DNA from: Alphaproteobacteria bacterium
GTDB taxonomy: Bacteria > Pseudomonadota > Alphaproteobacteria > Caulobacterales > Maricaulaceae
Direction of reading: 5' to 3'
DNA: 64,000 bases
NCBI GenBank assembly: GCA_024742735.1
Contig: JANSXV010000001.1
Span: forward strand, 62,001 to 126,000
How positions within the stretch are numbered: position 1 is the first letter of the stretch; every line of letters begins with the position of its first letter. Below the pieces are notes generated by a model. The model was not told where the DNA came from and ran no database searches. It saw only the letters and a list, made by a program, of their open reading frames with translations. The position numbers and the translations under genes were made by a program. This document shows, one piece after another, positions 51,459-60,586 of this stretch.

Positions 51459-51853
51459 GTTACGCCTCGCTCGCCTTTGAAGGCCTTGTCTGCGTCCTTC
51501 TGCTCGCCGCCGCCGTCATGTGCTGGCGTGTGGATCGACGGCTGCGCGCGCTGCGCGACGGCCAGGATGGGCTGAAGGATACGATCAGCGCGCTCAACGA
51601 TGCCGTGGACCGCGCCCGGGCAAGCCTAGCCGCCCTGGACCGCGCCTCGAAAGAGCAAGGCGCGGCGTTGCGGTCGGACGTGGACGCGGCGCGCCGCCTC
51701 GCCGACGAGCTGCGCTTCCTGACCGATGAAGGGGAAGCCCGGGCTGTGCGCGCTTCAAACCGCCGCCGCCCGGTGGATGCTCAGTCCGAGCCCGAAACTG
51801 CCCGGACCGGAGGCGCGTCAGCGCGTCTTGATGCGTTGAAGGCGCTGCGCTGA
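51455..51853 (+). CDS. DUF6468 protein, possible flagellar positioning protein PflI
   Basis: A 132-residue protein with an N-terminal membrane helix (LAFEGLVCVLLLAAAVMCWRV), a helical coiled region (residues about 30-90, with DTISALNDAVDRARASL) and a charged tail. This is the DUF6468 layout, found in the fliLM operons of alphaproteobacteria. From memory, the Caulobacter member of this operon is the positioning factor PflI, but I cannot verify identity. ATGA overlap with fliM. Confidence 0.65.
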   Translation: MSYASLAFEGLVCVLLLAAAVMCWRVDRRLRALRDGQDGLKDTISALNDAVDRARASLAALDRASKEQGAALRSDVDAARRLADELRFLTDEGEARAVRASNRRRPVDAQSEPETARTGGASARLDALKALR

Positions 51854-51855
51854 GC

Positions 51856-52554
51856 ATGGGTGCGCGTCCGCTCCTTCTGCTGGCGGTCTTGCTGGGCGGT
51901 CTGTTCGCGCTGAAGGGCCTGAATCTGGCCGAAGACGCGGCGAACATTCTGTCCGAGCGGGCCTATGCAGCGGAGGATGCGGAGCCGGAAGCCGATCCGC
52001 CTGCAGACGACGAGGGCGAAGCGCAAGCCGACGAGGTCCCGCCGCCGCCATTGCCGGACTCCCGCGAGGCGGCGCGGCGCGAGCTGCCGACGGCGTCCCG
52101 CCTGGGGCTGGAGCGCAGTCTGGCGATCCGGCGCCGGGAGCTGGACGAGCGTGAGGAGGCGCTCGACACCCGCGAGCAATTGCTGACTGTTGCAGAGCGC
52201 CGCGTCGATGAGCGCATCGAGCAGCTGCAGAGCCTACGCGATGAAGTTCAATCCCTGCTCGGCCAGCTGGAAAACCAGGAACAGGCCCAGATCGACTCCA
52301 TCGTCCAGACCTACGCCCAGCTCGAGCCCGATGCGGCCGCCGGGATCATGACCGCCATGCGCCAGAGTGACCCGGACACGCTACTCATGGTCGCCGAGCA
52401 GCTTCAAAGCCAGAGCCCGCGCCGCTTCGCCGCCGTCATGGCTGAGCTTCGTCCTGACATTGCTGCGGGGCTGACGAGCGATCTGCGCGCCCGGGCGGAG
52501 ACGGCCGAGGCCCGCCTGCAAGCGGAGGCCCGCCTTGCGGATGCGGAAGGGTAG
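51856..52554 (+). CDS. MotE-like flagellar protein (MgtE N-domain-type)
   Basis: A 232-residue protein with an N-terminal signal/anchor (LLLLAVLLGGLFALKGLNLA), a Pro/Glu-rich segment (residues about 45-75), a long coiled coil (about 95-145) and a C-terminal domain with YAQLEPDAAAGIMTAMRQ and SQSPRRFAAVMAELRPDIAA. That end matches the MgtE_N-type motif of MotE, a periplasmic chaperone for the motor protein MotC in alphaproteobacteria. The assignment rests on operon and domain layout. Its end overlaps the TPR gene. Confidence 0.65.
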   Translation: MGARPLLLLAVLLGGLFALKGLNLAEDAANILSERAYAAEDAEPEADPPADDEGEAQADEVPPPPLPDSREAARRELPTASRLGLERSLAIRRRELDEREEALDTREQLLTVAERRVDERIEQLQSLRDEVQSLLGQLENQEQAQIDSIVQTYAQLEPDAAAGIMTAMRQSDPDTLLMVAEQLQSQSPRRFAAVMAELRPDIAAGLTSDLRARAETAEARLQAEARLADAEG

Positions 52555-55500
52555 ACGTCGCTGGCTGACCGCCGGCGTGGGCGCGGCCGCTCTGCTGCTC
52601 GCGGCCGGGCCGGCCTTCGCCCAGTCGGCGGCGACGCTGGAGGTGGCGCGGCAGGGCGATGTCACGCGCCTGCGCATCGTGCTGCCTGAAGAGGCTGGCG
52701 GCGATCTGACCGCCGTGGCTGAGATCGCTGCTGGAGCGGTGCTGGTGGCGCGCCTGTCCGAACCGATCACGGCTGATCTTGAAGGCCTGGTCGACAGCGG
52801 TGGCGGGCGAATCGCCATGGCCCGGCTGGACCCGGACGGCCGCACGCTGCGCCTGGCGCTGAACGGCGCGCTGGAGCCGCGAGTTTCGGTCTCCCACAAC
52901 ATCATCGCCATTGATCTGGCGCCGCCGGGCGCCGCGCCGCTGCCGGACGTTGTCAGTCCCTGGGAGCGCGCCCGTCAGGCCGAGGCCGAAGCCCGCGAGA
53001 TCGCGCGCGCCGCCGCTGAGGCCGCCGCGAATGCGCCCGCGGCGCCGCTGGCGGCCAGCGTTCGGGTCGGCGAAGCCTCTGAGTACACGCGCATCGCCTT
53101 CCAGTGGCCTGAAGCCGTCACCTACGCGCTGGAACGCCAGGAGGGGCGGGCGATCCTGCGCTTCTCCCGTCTGGCCGAGATCGATCTGTCCGGCCTTCGC
53201 GGCGACCCGCCGCGCTTCGTCGACGCGGTTACGCCGGTTGAGGGCGAGGGGCTCAGTCTCGCCTTCGCGCTGACGGGCGGGGTCGAGGCCCGGGTCTGGT
53301 CGGACGAGCCTGGCCGGGTCGTGCTCGATATCGCGCCGGAAGGCGGGGGCGGCGCAGAAGGCGCGCTGGAGGCGCTCGCCGCCTATGCCGCCCAAGGCGC
53401 CCAGACCGATGCGCCTGAGCCGGAGGCCAGAGCGCCTGAAGCTGAAGCCGAGGCCGAAGCCCCGCAGGAGGCCCGTCCTGATCCCGTGCCGGACTCCGGG
53501 GTCGTGCCGGTTCAGGTGCGCCAGTCCGGACAGGATCTGGTCCTGACCTTTCCTTGGGCGAGCCTTCCCGGCGCGGCGGTGTTCCGGCGCGGCGAGGCGC
53601 TCTGGGTCGTGTTCGACGCCGGCGCGGAGCTCGCCGATGCCGAGATCGCGGCGGCCGGCTCGCGCCACGTGGGCGGCTATCGCAGTTTCACCGGAGCGGA
53701 TTTCGCCGCACTGCGCCTGGAAAGCCCGCGCGCGACCCAGGCCGATGTGCGCGCCGCCGGGGCGGCCTGGACGATCACCCTGACCGATGCGGTCGACGAG
53801 CCTCCGCGCCCGGTGCGCATGGCGCGCGAAACCGGGTTTGACGGCCCGGCGCTGCTGCGTTTCGGCCTGAACGGCGCGCGCAGCGTGCGCACGGTTCCCG
53901 ATCCGGTGATCGGTGACGAGCTTCACGTCCTGACCGCCGATGGCGAAAAGCGGGGCGTCATCACGCCGCGTCAGTTCGCCGAGATCTCCATTCTGGCCTC
54001 ATCCCACGGCGTGGCGGTGCAGACCTTCGCTGATGATCTGGAGTTCGAGGTCGAGCCGGGCGGCGCGATCCTGACCCGTCCAGGCGGCCTGGCCCTGTCG
54101 CGAGCGGCCGATCCGACGCTCGGCGGCGGCTTCGACCGGCCTGTGACGCCGGGTTATCTCGATCTGGCGCGCTGGCGCGGAGACGCCGCCTTCGCCGAGA
54201 CCCGCGCCCGGCTGCAGCATGCCGCGATCGAGCTGGAGCCGGAACCATTGCTGGCGCTGGCGCGCTTCCACCTGGCCTGGTCGCTCGGCCCGGAGGCGTT
54301 GGCCCTGACCGGCCTCGCGGTGCAGGAGCGCGGCGCGCTGGACACCACGCCGGAAGTCGCAGCCCTTCGAGGCGCGGCGAATTACATGACCGGACGGATT
54401 GAAGCGGCGGACGAAGAGCTGTCCCATCCCGAGCTGATCGATGATCCCGCCGCCCAGCCCTGGCGCGGACTGATCGCCGCGCAGGAGGAGCGCTGGCCGG
54501 AGGCCCGCCGGCGGTTTGAGGAAGGGCGCGAAAGCGTGTTCTTCTTCGATCCGCTCTGGCGCGCCCGGGTGCGCGCCTGGCACGCCCTGGCGGCGCTTGA
54601 GACCAATGATATCGGCGCGGTCCAGCCGCTGGTCGATCTGGTTCAGGCCGACAGCGAAGATCCCGAGGCTCTGGCCGTCGCGGCATTCGCCCATGCCGGT
54701 CTGGCCGCCGCCGAAGGTGATGTCGGCCGCGCCGTCGCCGAGTATGACGCGCTGACCCGCCATGAATGGACGCCGATCCAGGCCCGCGCCCTTCTGGCGA
54801 GGACGCGGCTGCAGGTCGATGAGGGCCTGATCGAGCCTGACGAGGCGGTCGAGATCCTGGAAGGCCTGCGCTATCGCTGGCGCGGCGATACGGTGGAGGT
54901 TCAGGCCGCCGCCATGCTGGGGCATGTCTATGCCGAGGCTGGCCGGTTCGATGACGCGCTGGCGACCATGGCGGCAGCCCGGGCGCGCTTCACTGACAGC
55001 CCGGTGGCCCGCCGTCTCAGCATGGAGATGGAGACCCTGTTCCGCGACCTGTTCCTGAACGGGCGCGCGGACCGCATGGACCCGCTCGACGCGCTGTCGC
55101 TCTGGTACGAGTACTACGAGAACATCGCCATCATGGGCCCGGACGGGCTGCGCATGGCGCGCCGCATCGCCGAGCGCCTGATCGAGATCGACCTGCTGGA
55201 GCCGGCCGGGGAGCTTCTGTCCCACCAGGTGTTCGAGCGCAACATCACCATGACCAATCTGTCGCGCGCCCAGATCGCGGCGGACCTCGCCCGTGTGCGC
55301 CTGATGGATGACCGGCCCGAGGAGGCGCTGCAGGCGCTCGAGGCCACGCGAGTAGCGCGCCTGCCAGAGGAGCTGGTGCGCGATCGCCGCCTGCTCCAGG
55401 CCCGGGCGTTGTCGGATCTCGGACGCACCGATCATGCCCTTGAGCTGGTCGCGAACGATTCCGGCGCCGATGTAGAGCGCCTGCGCGCGCAGATCGCCTG

Positions 55501-55855
55501 GGATGCCCGCAATTGGGCCGACGCCGGGCGCCGCGCCGAAGCGCTGCTGGGCGATCGCTGGCGCAGCGCCGCGCCGCTGGACGGGCGGGAATCCCACGAC
55601 GTTCTGCGCGCGGCCATCGCCTATGCGCTGGCGGGCGAGGAGGCCGGGCTGGAGCGGGTGGAGTCGCGCTATGGCCGCGCCATGGCGGCGACCGGTCATG
55701 CTGCGGCCTTCTCCCAGATCGTCGGACGCTCGGCTGCACCAGGCGATGCGCGCCTGACCGCGCTGGTCGCTCAGCTGGGCGCTTTCCGTGACACCGAGGC
55801 GCTCATGGCGGGGTTCCATACCGAGCCTGTGGGTGAGGACGGCGGGGAGAGCTGA
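52541..55855 (+). CDS. Large exported TPR protein in the fliLM operon
   Basis: About 1104 residues. The signal peptide (LTAGVGAAALLLAAGPAFAQ) is followed by two or three beta-rich AMIN-like segments (about residues 30-140, 170-270, 320-430) separated by Ala/Glu/Pro-rich linkers, then helical TPR-like repeats from about residue 545 to the end. No enzyme motif was seen. The start used is ATG 52541; TTG 52535 is better spaced from GGAGG (52523-52527) and is a real alternative. It overlaps the MotE-like gene, so a flagellar or envelope-scaffold role is inferred. Confidence 0.75.
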   Translation: MRKGRRRWLTAGVGAAALLLAAGPAFAQSAATLEVARQGDVTRLRIVLPEEAGGDLTAVAEIAAGAVLVARLSEPITADLEGLVDSGGGRIAMARLDPDGRTLRLALNGALEPRVSVSHNIIAIDLAPPGAAPLPDVVSPWERARQAEAEAREIARAAAEAAANAPAAPLAASVRVGEASEYTRIAFQWPEAVTYALERQEGRAILRFSRLAEIDLSGLRGDPPRFVDAVTPVEGEGLSLAFALTGGVEARVWSDEPGRVVLDIAPEGGGGAEGALEALAAYAAQGAQTDAPEPEARAPEAEAEAEAPQEARPDPVPDSGVVPVQVRQSGQDLVLTFPWASLPGAAVFRRGEALWVVFDAGAELADAEIAAAGSRHVGGYRSFTGADFAALRLESPRATQADVRAAGAAWTITLTDAVDEPPRPVRMARETGFDGPALLRFGLNGARSVRTVPDPVIGDELHVLTADGEKRGVITPRQFAEISILASSHGVAVQTFADDLEFEVEPGGAILTRPGGLALSRAADPTLGGGFDRPVTPGYLDLARWRGDAAFAETRARLQHAAIELEPEPLLALARFHLAWSLGPEALALTGLAVQERGALDTTPEVAALRGAANYMTGRIEAADEELSHPELIDDPAAQPWRGLIAAQEERWPEARRRFEEGRESVFFFDPLWRARVRAWHALAALETNDIGAVQPLVDLVQADSEDPEALAVAAFAHAGLAAAEGDVGRAVAEYDALTRHEWTPIQARALLARTRLQVDEGLIEPDEAVEILEGLRYRWRGDTVEVQAAAMLGHVYAEAGRFDDALATMAAARARFTDSPVARRLSMEMETLFRDLFLNGRADRMDPLDALSLWYEYYENIAIMGPDGLRMARRIAERLIEIDLLEPAGELLSHQVFERNITMTNLSRAQIAADLARVRLMDDRPEEALQALEATRVARLPEELVRDRRLLQARALSDLGRTDHALELVANDSGADVERLRAQIAWDARNWADAGRRAEALLGDRWRSAAPLDGRESHDVLRAAIAYALAGEEAGLERVESRYGRAMAATGHAAAFSQIVGRSAAPGDARLTALVAQLGAFRDTEALMAGFHTEPVGEDGGES

Positions 55856-55861
55856 GCGAGC

Positions 55862-56620
55862 TCACCCGCCAGGCGGCCCGCCGCTTTGAAAGCTCTGCAC
55901 CAGCGATCCGGCCACCAAGCGCCAGCCGTCCACCAGCACGAAAAAGATCAGCTTGAACGGCAGGGAGATGATCACTGGCGGCAGCATCATCATGCCCATG
56001 CTCATCAGGATCGAGGCGACCACCAGGTCGATGATCAGAAACGGGATGAACAGTAGGAAGCCGATCTCGAAAGCCCGGCGCAACTCGGAGATCATGAAGG
56101 CCGGAGCGACCACGTGCACCGGGGTGGCCTCAGGGCTTTCCGGCTCGACATCGGCGATGTCCAGGAACAGCCGAAGATCGTCCTCGCGCGTGTGGGACAG
56201 CATGAAGGTCTTCACCGGCTGGGTCGTTGCGCCGAAGGCCTCCTCGGTGGTGATCTCGCCGTCCAGCAGGGGCTGGATCCCCTCCTGATAGGACTGGGTG
56301 AAGACCGGCGCCATGATGAAGGCCGTCAGGAACAGGGCCAGCGCGATCAGCACCGAATTCGGCGGGCTCTGCTGCAGGCCGATGGCGGTTCTGAGCAGGC
56401 TCAACACCACCACGATCCGCACAAAGCTCGTCGTCATGATCAGGATGGACGGCGCCAGGCTGAGCACCGTGAGCAGGGCGATGAGCTGGAGCACCCGCTC
56501 GGTCAGCTGAGTGTCGTCTCCACCCAGCGAAATCGACACGCCGGGGCCCGCTGCGAACGCCGCGCCGGTGACCAGCGCCAGAATCAGTCCGGCGCCGAGG
56601 GTCAGAAGGAAGCGCCTCAT
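55862..56620 (-). CDS. fliP: Flagellar export gate protein FliP
   Basis: A 252-residue polytopic protein of the type III export gate. After a cleavable signal (ALVTGAAFAA) come the conserved LAPSILIMTTSFVRIVVVLSLLRTAIG (in parts), SPPNSVLIALALFLT, the FxxHTRExD segment (FMLSHTREDDL), and MSMGMMMLPPVIISLPFKLI (the last 20 residues of that helix). It overlaps fliO by ATGA. Its end is 7 bp from the TPR gene on the other strand. Confidence 0.97.
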   Translation of the reverse strand: MRRFLLTLGAGLILALVTGAAFAAGPGVSISLGGDDTQLTERVLQLIALLTVLSLAPSILIMTTSFVRIVVVLSLLRTAIGLQQSPPNSVLIALALFLTAFIMAPVFTQSYQEGIQPLLDGEITTEEAFGATTQPVKTFMLSHTREDDLRLFLDIADVEPESPEATPVHVVAPAFMISELRRAFEIGFLLFIPFLIIDLVVASILMSMGMMMLPPVIISLPFKLIFFVLVDGWRLVAGSLVQSFQSGGPPGG

Positions 56621-56997
56621 TCCGCCGCCTCGACGCGCGCCGGCGGTTCGGCGTCCCGGCTCTGCATATCGTCCTCGTCAGGCGCGACCGGTTCAAAGAC
56701 CGGTTCAGGCTTGGCGGGCCGGGTGCTCAGAACCGTCTCACGCTCAGGGCCGAGCAGTAGGACATGCTCCTCGCCGTCGGACTTCACGATCACGATCCGG
56801 CGGCGCGGATCGAGAATCAGCGTCTCCTTCACCGACAGGCGGCGCTCCGGGCGCGGACCGGTCAGGCTGGAGAAGCCGGAAAAGCCGTGGATGGACCCGG
56901 GAATCCAGCCGCTGCGGACCAGAAGCGCGAATCCGCCCAGCAGCCCCAGCACCACAAGCAGGGCCGCGAAATAGCGGGAGAAATCAATCAGGTCCAA
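56617..56997 (-). CDS. fliO: Flagellar protein FliO
   Basis: A 126-residue membrane protein: one N-terminal helix (YFAALLVVLGLLGGFALLV), then a small cytoplasmic domain with LSVKETLILDPRRRIVIVKS and EHVLLLGPERETVL, the FliO pattern; the C-terminal tail is acidic. The start is TTG 56997 with AAGGA nine bases upstream, since an in-frame stop lies shortly before. FliO stabilises FliP. Transcribed divergently from flgB with a CtrA-type box between. Confidence 0.88.
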   Translation of the reverse strand: MDLIDFSRYFAALLVVLGLLGGFALLVRSGWIPGSIHGFSGFSSLTGPRPERRLSVKETLILDPRRRIVIVKSDGEEHVLLLGPERETVLSTRPAKPEPVFEPVAPDEDDMQSRDAEPPARVEAAE

Positions 56998-57090
56998 GGG
57001 CGGGCGTCCTTAACCGGCGTTTTTCAGCGCTCAAGGCGCATGGGCACAGGTCAAAGCGCTAACGGGAGTCGGGCGCGGCGTTAAGTCCGG

Positions 57091-57105
57091 TTAAGCCCGT
57101 CTTAA
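57091..57105. promoter_or_regulatory. CtrA-type box between fliO and flgB
   Basis: TTAA-GCCCGTC-TTAA is an exact TTAA-N7-TTAA motif, 46 bp before the flgB start and about 94 bp from fliO. Further TTAA elements occur at 57081, 57010 and 57134. The near-symmetric site could serve both divergent operons, placing the export gate and rod genes at the top of a CtrA-controlled hierarchy. Confidence 0.7.
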
Positions 57106-57150
57106 CCGGCGCGGCGCACTTTCGAAGCTCAGGTTAACGAAAGGGACGCC

Positions 57151-57564
57151 ATGCGCCCGGACGATATCAGCGTCTTGAGCACGCTGCGTGACGTGCTCGG
57201 TTTTCACAACGCCCGCCAGCGTGTGATCGCGGAGAACGTCGCCAATGTGAACACGCCTGGCTTCACCCCGTCGGATATCTCCCAGGGCCAGTTCGAACGC
57301 GTGCTCGCAGGGCAGGCCCGCAACGCCACGGGGCTTCGGGTGACCGACCCCCGTCACTATGGCGGAACTGATCCGGGCATATCCGGTCAGCTGCGCGGCG
57401 AGCGCACGCCGGACAGCGAAACCACGGCCAACGGCAATTCGGTCGTGATCGAGGAACAGATGGTGCGCGCCAACGAGAACCGCATGCGGTTCGAAACAGC
57501 GCTGAGCCTTTATCAGAAGAGCCTCAATCTCATCCGCCTGGCCTCCCGGCCGCCGGGTCAGTAG
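57151..57564 (+). CDS. flgB: Flagellar proximal rod protein FlgB
   Basis: A 137-residue axial protein. It has the RVIAENVANVNTPGFTPSDI rod motif near the N-terminus and MVRANENRMRFETALSLYQK near the C-terminus. Normal length. It leads flgB-flgC-fliE-fliQ-fliR-flhB; AAAGGGAC precedes ATG 57151, and a CtrA-type box lies upstream. Confidence 0.95.
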   Translation: MRPDDISVLSTLRDVLGFHNARQRVIAENVANVNTPGFTPSDISQGQFERVLAGQARNATGLRVTDPRHYGGTDPGISGQLRGERTPDSETTANGNSVVIEEQMVRANENRMRFETALSLYQKSLNLIRLASRPPGQ

Positions 57565-57581
57565 GGCGAAAGGTCTAAGTC

Positions 57582-57995
57582 ATGGATAAAGCGTCAGAAA
57601 CGCTCCAGATCGCCGCCGCCGGCCTGCGCGCTCAGGCCTCGCGCATGCGGATCATCGCGGAGAACGTGGCCAACGCGGATTCCACCGGCCGCACGCCGGA
57701 GGACAATCCTTACCAGCGTCAGATCCCGGTCTTCGACGCCGAGCTGAACCGGGAGATCGGCGCGCGCATGGTGCGCATGAACGATGTGCGTCTGGACGAC
57801 AGCGAGTTCCGCATGGTCTACGAGCCGGGCCATCCGGCGGCGGACGGGGAGGGCTATGTGCGCTACCCGAACGTCTCCTCGCTGATCGAAATGATGGACA
57901 TGCGCGATGCGCAGAGGTCCTACGAAGCGAATCTCACCATGGTGGAGGGCACCCGCCGCATGCTTGAGCGCACGCTCGACCTCTTGCGCCGCTGA
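57582..57995 (+). CDS. flgC: Flagellar proximal rod protein FlgC
   Basis: A 137-residue rod protein with LRAQASRMRIIAENVANADS and, at the C-terminus, EMMDMRDAQRSYEANLTMVE, the FlgC signatures. Located 17 bp after flgB. Confidence 0.96.
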   Translation: MDKASETLQIAAAGLRAQASRMRIIAENVANADSTGRTPEDNPYQRQIPVFDAELNREIGARMVRMNDVRLDDSEFRMVYEPGHPAADGEGYVRYPNVSSLIEMMDMRDAQRSYEANLTMVEGTRRMLERTLDLLRR

Positions 57996-58015
57996 TTGAC
58001 CGGAGATCGTAAGCC

Positions 58016-58342
58016 ATGGATGTCGCCGCCCTTCGCGCCTACGCCGCCGTCGCCCAGCAGGCCGGCCGCGCCGCTCAGCCCCAGCCGGGCGATGATGCGG
58101 CGGCGGGCGCTGCGGCCGCCCAGGGCCCGAATTTCGGCTCCATGGTCAAGGACGCCGTGGGCTCGGTCGAAGCCACGCTGAACAACGCCGAACAGCTCAC
58201 CGCCCAGGCCGCGACCGGCCAGGCCGAGCTTGTCGACGTCGTGACAGCCGTCGCCGCCGCAGAGGTCCAGCTGGAGACCGTCGTGGCCGTCCGCGACCAG
58301 GTCATCCGCGCCTACCAGGAAATCATGCGCATGCCGATCTAG
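58016..58342 (+). CDS. fliE: Flagellar hook-basal body protein FliE
   Basis: A 108-residue MS ring-rod junction protein. An Ala/Gln-rich N-terminus is followed by FGSMVKDAVGSVEATLNNAE and the conserved C-terminal LVDVVTAVAAAEVQLETVVAVRDQVIRAYQEIMRMPI (from residue about 71). ATG 58016 with GGAG upstream. Confidence 0.95.
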   Translation: MDVAALRAYAAVAQQAGRAAQPQPGDDAAAGAAAAQGPNFGSMVKDAVGSVEATLNNAEQLTAQAATGQAELVDVVTAVAAAEVQLETVVAVRDQVIRAYQEIMRMPI

Positions 58343-58386
58343 CGGCGGGCGCGAAATCGAGTTGATGCGCAGAAGGCGCTGCACCC

Positions 58387-58650
58387 ATGACCCCAGGCGA
58401 AGTCCTTGATATCGGCTCAGAGGCCATCTGGGTGATGCTGGCCATGGCGGCGCCGGTGATGATCATCGGCCTGGCCGTGGGCCTGATCATCGCGCTGTTC
58501 CAGGCGCTCACCCAGGTGCAGGAGATGACGCTGGTCTTCGTGCCGAAGATCATCGCGATCTTCCTGGCGCTGATCGTCTTTTTGCCGCTCATGGGCGCGC
58601 TGATCTCCGGCTTCATGCAGACCATCGCTGACCGAATCGTCGCAGGCTGA
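58387..58650 (+). CDS. fliQ: Flagellar export gate protein FliQ
   Basis: An 87-residue protein with two membrane helices. Typical FliQ stretches are AIWVMLAMAAPVMIIGLAVG, the loop FQALTQVQEMTLVFVPKI and the second helix IFLALIVFLPLM. It sits 8 bp before fliR. Confidence 0.96.
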   Translation: MTPGEVLDIGSEAIWVMLAMAAPVMIIGLAVGLIIALFQALTQVQEMTLVFVPKIIAIFLALIVFLPLMGALISGFMQTIADRIVAG

Positions 58651-58658
58651 GGCTCGCG

Positions 58659-59417
58659 ATGGTTCTCGGCCTTGATCCGACCCTTGCGGTGTTCGCCGCA
58701 GCGATGGTGTTTGCGCGCATGGGCGCGATCCTGATGCTGTTGCCCGGCATCGGAGAGACCAGCATCTCCCCGCGCATCCGCTTGAGCTTCGCGCTCGCCT
58801 TTTCCTTCATCGTCGGCCCGGTGATCGCGCCGCAACTGCCGGCCATGCCTGACACCCTGTCGGCCGCCGCCGGCCTGGTGGCGCTGGAGGCGGTGATCGG
58901 ACTGATGATCGGGCTGGGTTCGCGCTTCATCCTCAGCGCCGGCGCGGTCGGCGGCCAGATCATCGCCTATCAGACCGGTCTGGCCATGGCCCAGTCCTTC
59001 GACCCGACGCAAGGTCAGGCGGGCACGCTGCCTGCGCAGTTCCTGAACCTCACCTTCATGGTGCTGATTTTCGCCACCAATATTCACCACATGCTGCTGA
59101 CAGCGGCCGCGGGGTCCTACGAGCTCATGCCGGCCGGGGAGTCGCCCATGTGGGGGGATGCGGCTGAGTGGGCGATCAACCTGTTCTCCAGCGCCTTCCT
59201 GCTGGCGGTGCAGATCGCCTCCCCGCTGATCGCGTTCGGGCTGTTGTTCTATCTGGGGCTCGGCGTGCTTTCACGTCTGATGCCCCAGGCGCAGATCTTC
59301 TTCATCGCCATGCCGGCCAATATCCTGATCGGCTTTGCGATCCTGGCGATCACGCTGGGCGCCATCGGCCTTGTCTTCATCGAGCGGTACGAAGAATTCG
59401 CCGCCACGATGAGCTGA
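58659..59417 (+). CDS. fliR: Flagellar export gate protein FliR
   Basis: A 252-residue polytopic protein of the FliPQR export gate. Conserved parts are the ARMGAILMLLPGIGE N-terminus, GLAMAQSFDPTQGQAGTLPA and the C-terminal GVLSRLMPQAQIFFIAMPANI. Spaced 4 bp from flhB. Confidence 0.95.
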   Translation: MVLGLDPTLAVFAAAMVFARMGAILMLLPGIGETSISPRIRLSFALAFSFIVGPVIAPQLPAMPDTLSAAAGLVALEAVIGLMIGLGSRFILSAGAVGGQIIAYQTGLAMAQSFDPTQGQAGTLPAQFLNLTFMVLIFATNIHHMLLTAAAGSYELMPAGESPMWGDAAEWAINLFSSAFLLAVQIASPLIAFGLLFYLGLGVLSRLMPQAQIFFIAMPANILIGFAILAITLGAIGLVFIERYEEFAATMS

Positions 59418-59421
59418 CGCC

Positions 59422-60492
59422 ATGGCCGAGGGCGAGGACAAGTCACAGAAGACAGAAGAGCCGACCGAGCGCCGCCTGCAGAAGGCGCGCGAGGAAGGCG
59501 ACGTCCCTAAATCCCAGGAGATATCAAGCTGGTTCACCCTGGTGGCGGGGCTGGCCGTCCTGGCGTTCATGGCGCCGGCGGTGTCCAGCGATCTGGCGCG
59601 AATCCTGTCGGTGTTTCTCGCCCGCCCGCACGAGATCAGCATGGACCTGGGCTCGGCGCTGGAGCTGGCCGCCTCCACGGGCCTGCGTCTGACCGCAATC
59701 CTGGGGCTGGCGTTCGTGGCGCTGATGATCGCGGCGGCGGCGGGGAATCTAGTCCAGACCGGGCTGATGTTCACGCCCAAGAAGATTGCGCCGAAGCTCG
59801 ACAAGCTGAACCCGATGGAAGGGTTGAAGCGCATGTTCGGCCCGCAAGGGTGGATGAATTTCGCCAAGGGCGTGGGAAAGATGGCGTTGGTCGCGCTGGC
59901 GATCTTCGTCGTGCTCTGGCCGCGCCGGGACGAGCTGGTGGCCATGCCCGCGCTCGCGCCCGTCGGATTGCTGCGGGAAGTCTATGACGCGGCGATCCAG
60001 CTGCTGATAGCGGCCCTGATCGTTTATGCCGTCATCGCCGTGGCTGACTTCGCCTTCCAGAAGCGTGAGTTCATCCAGCGAAACAAGATGTCGCTGAAGG
60101 AAATCCGCGACGAATTCAAGGAAACCGAGGGCGATCCCCAGATCCGCGCCAAGCTGCGCCAGATCCGCCAGGAGCGCGCCCAGCGCCGCATGATGGCGCG
60201 GGTTCCCGATGCGGCCGTCGTGATCACCAACCCAACCCACTACGCTGTTGCGCTGGAATACGAGCAGGGACGCACGCCGGCGCCGATCTGCATCGCGAAG
60301 GGGACGGACGAGGTCGCGTTGCGCATCCGAGCGCTGGCTGAGGAGCATGATATTCCGATCGTGGAGGACCCGCCGCTCGCGCGCGGTCTGCACGCGACCG
60401 CCGAGCTGGAGGAGCCGATCCCGGTGGAGCACTACACGGCCGTGGCGAAAGTGATCGGCTACGTGCTGTCGCTGCGCGGCGGGCGGCGATAG
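59422..60492 (+). CDS. flhB: Flagellar export switch protein FlhB
   Basis: A 356-residue protein with the N-terminal KSQKTEEPTERRLQKAREEG, four membrane helices and a cytoplasmic domain that self-cleaves at Asn270-Pro271 in the NPTH motif (VITNPTHYAVAL). Cleavage changes export specificity from rod/hook to filament substrates. Last gene of the flgB unit; cckA follows 95 bp later. Confidence 0.97.
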   Translation: MAEGEDKSQKTEEPTERRLQKAREEGDVPKSQEISSWFTLVAGLAVLAFMAPAVSSDLARILSVFLARPHEISMDLGSALELAASTGLRLTAILGLAFVALMIAAAAGNLVQTGLMFTPKKIAPKLDKLNPMEGLKRMFGPQGWMNFAKGVGKMALVALAIFVVLWPRRDELVAMPALAPVGLLREVYDAAIQLLIAALIVYAVIAVADFAFQKREFIQRNKMSLKEIRDEFKETEGDPQIRAKLRQIRQERAQRRMMARVPDAAVVITNPTHYAVALEYEQGRTPAPICIAKGTDEVALRIRALAEEHDIPIVEDPPLARGLHATAELEEPIPVEHYTAVAKVIGYVLSLRGGRR

Positions 60493-60519
60493 CCGGGCGC
60501 TTCGGCGTCGCCTGAAAAC

Positions 60520-60527
60520 ATGGTTAA
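60520..60527 (-). promoter_or_regulatory. CtrA half-site upstream of cckA
   Basis: Minus-strand TTAACCAT is the extended CtrA half-site, 60 bp before the cckA start; a GANTC site (GAATC 60552-60556) lies between. Feedback of CtrA on its own kinase is possible, but a single half-site is weak evidence. Confidence 0.3.
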
Positions 60528-60586
60528 CTTCTGACCTTGAGACTGGGGATCGAATCACTCGTTCCGCCCGTCCATGGGAGCCCGCC

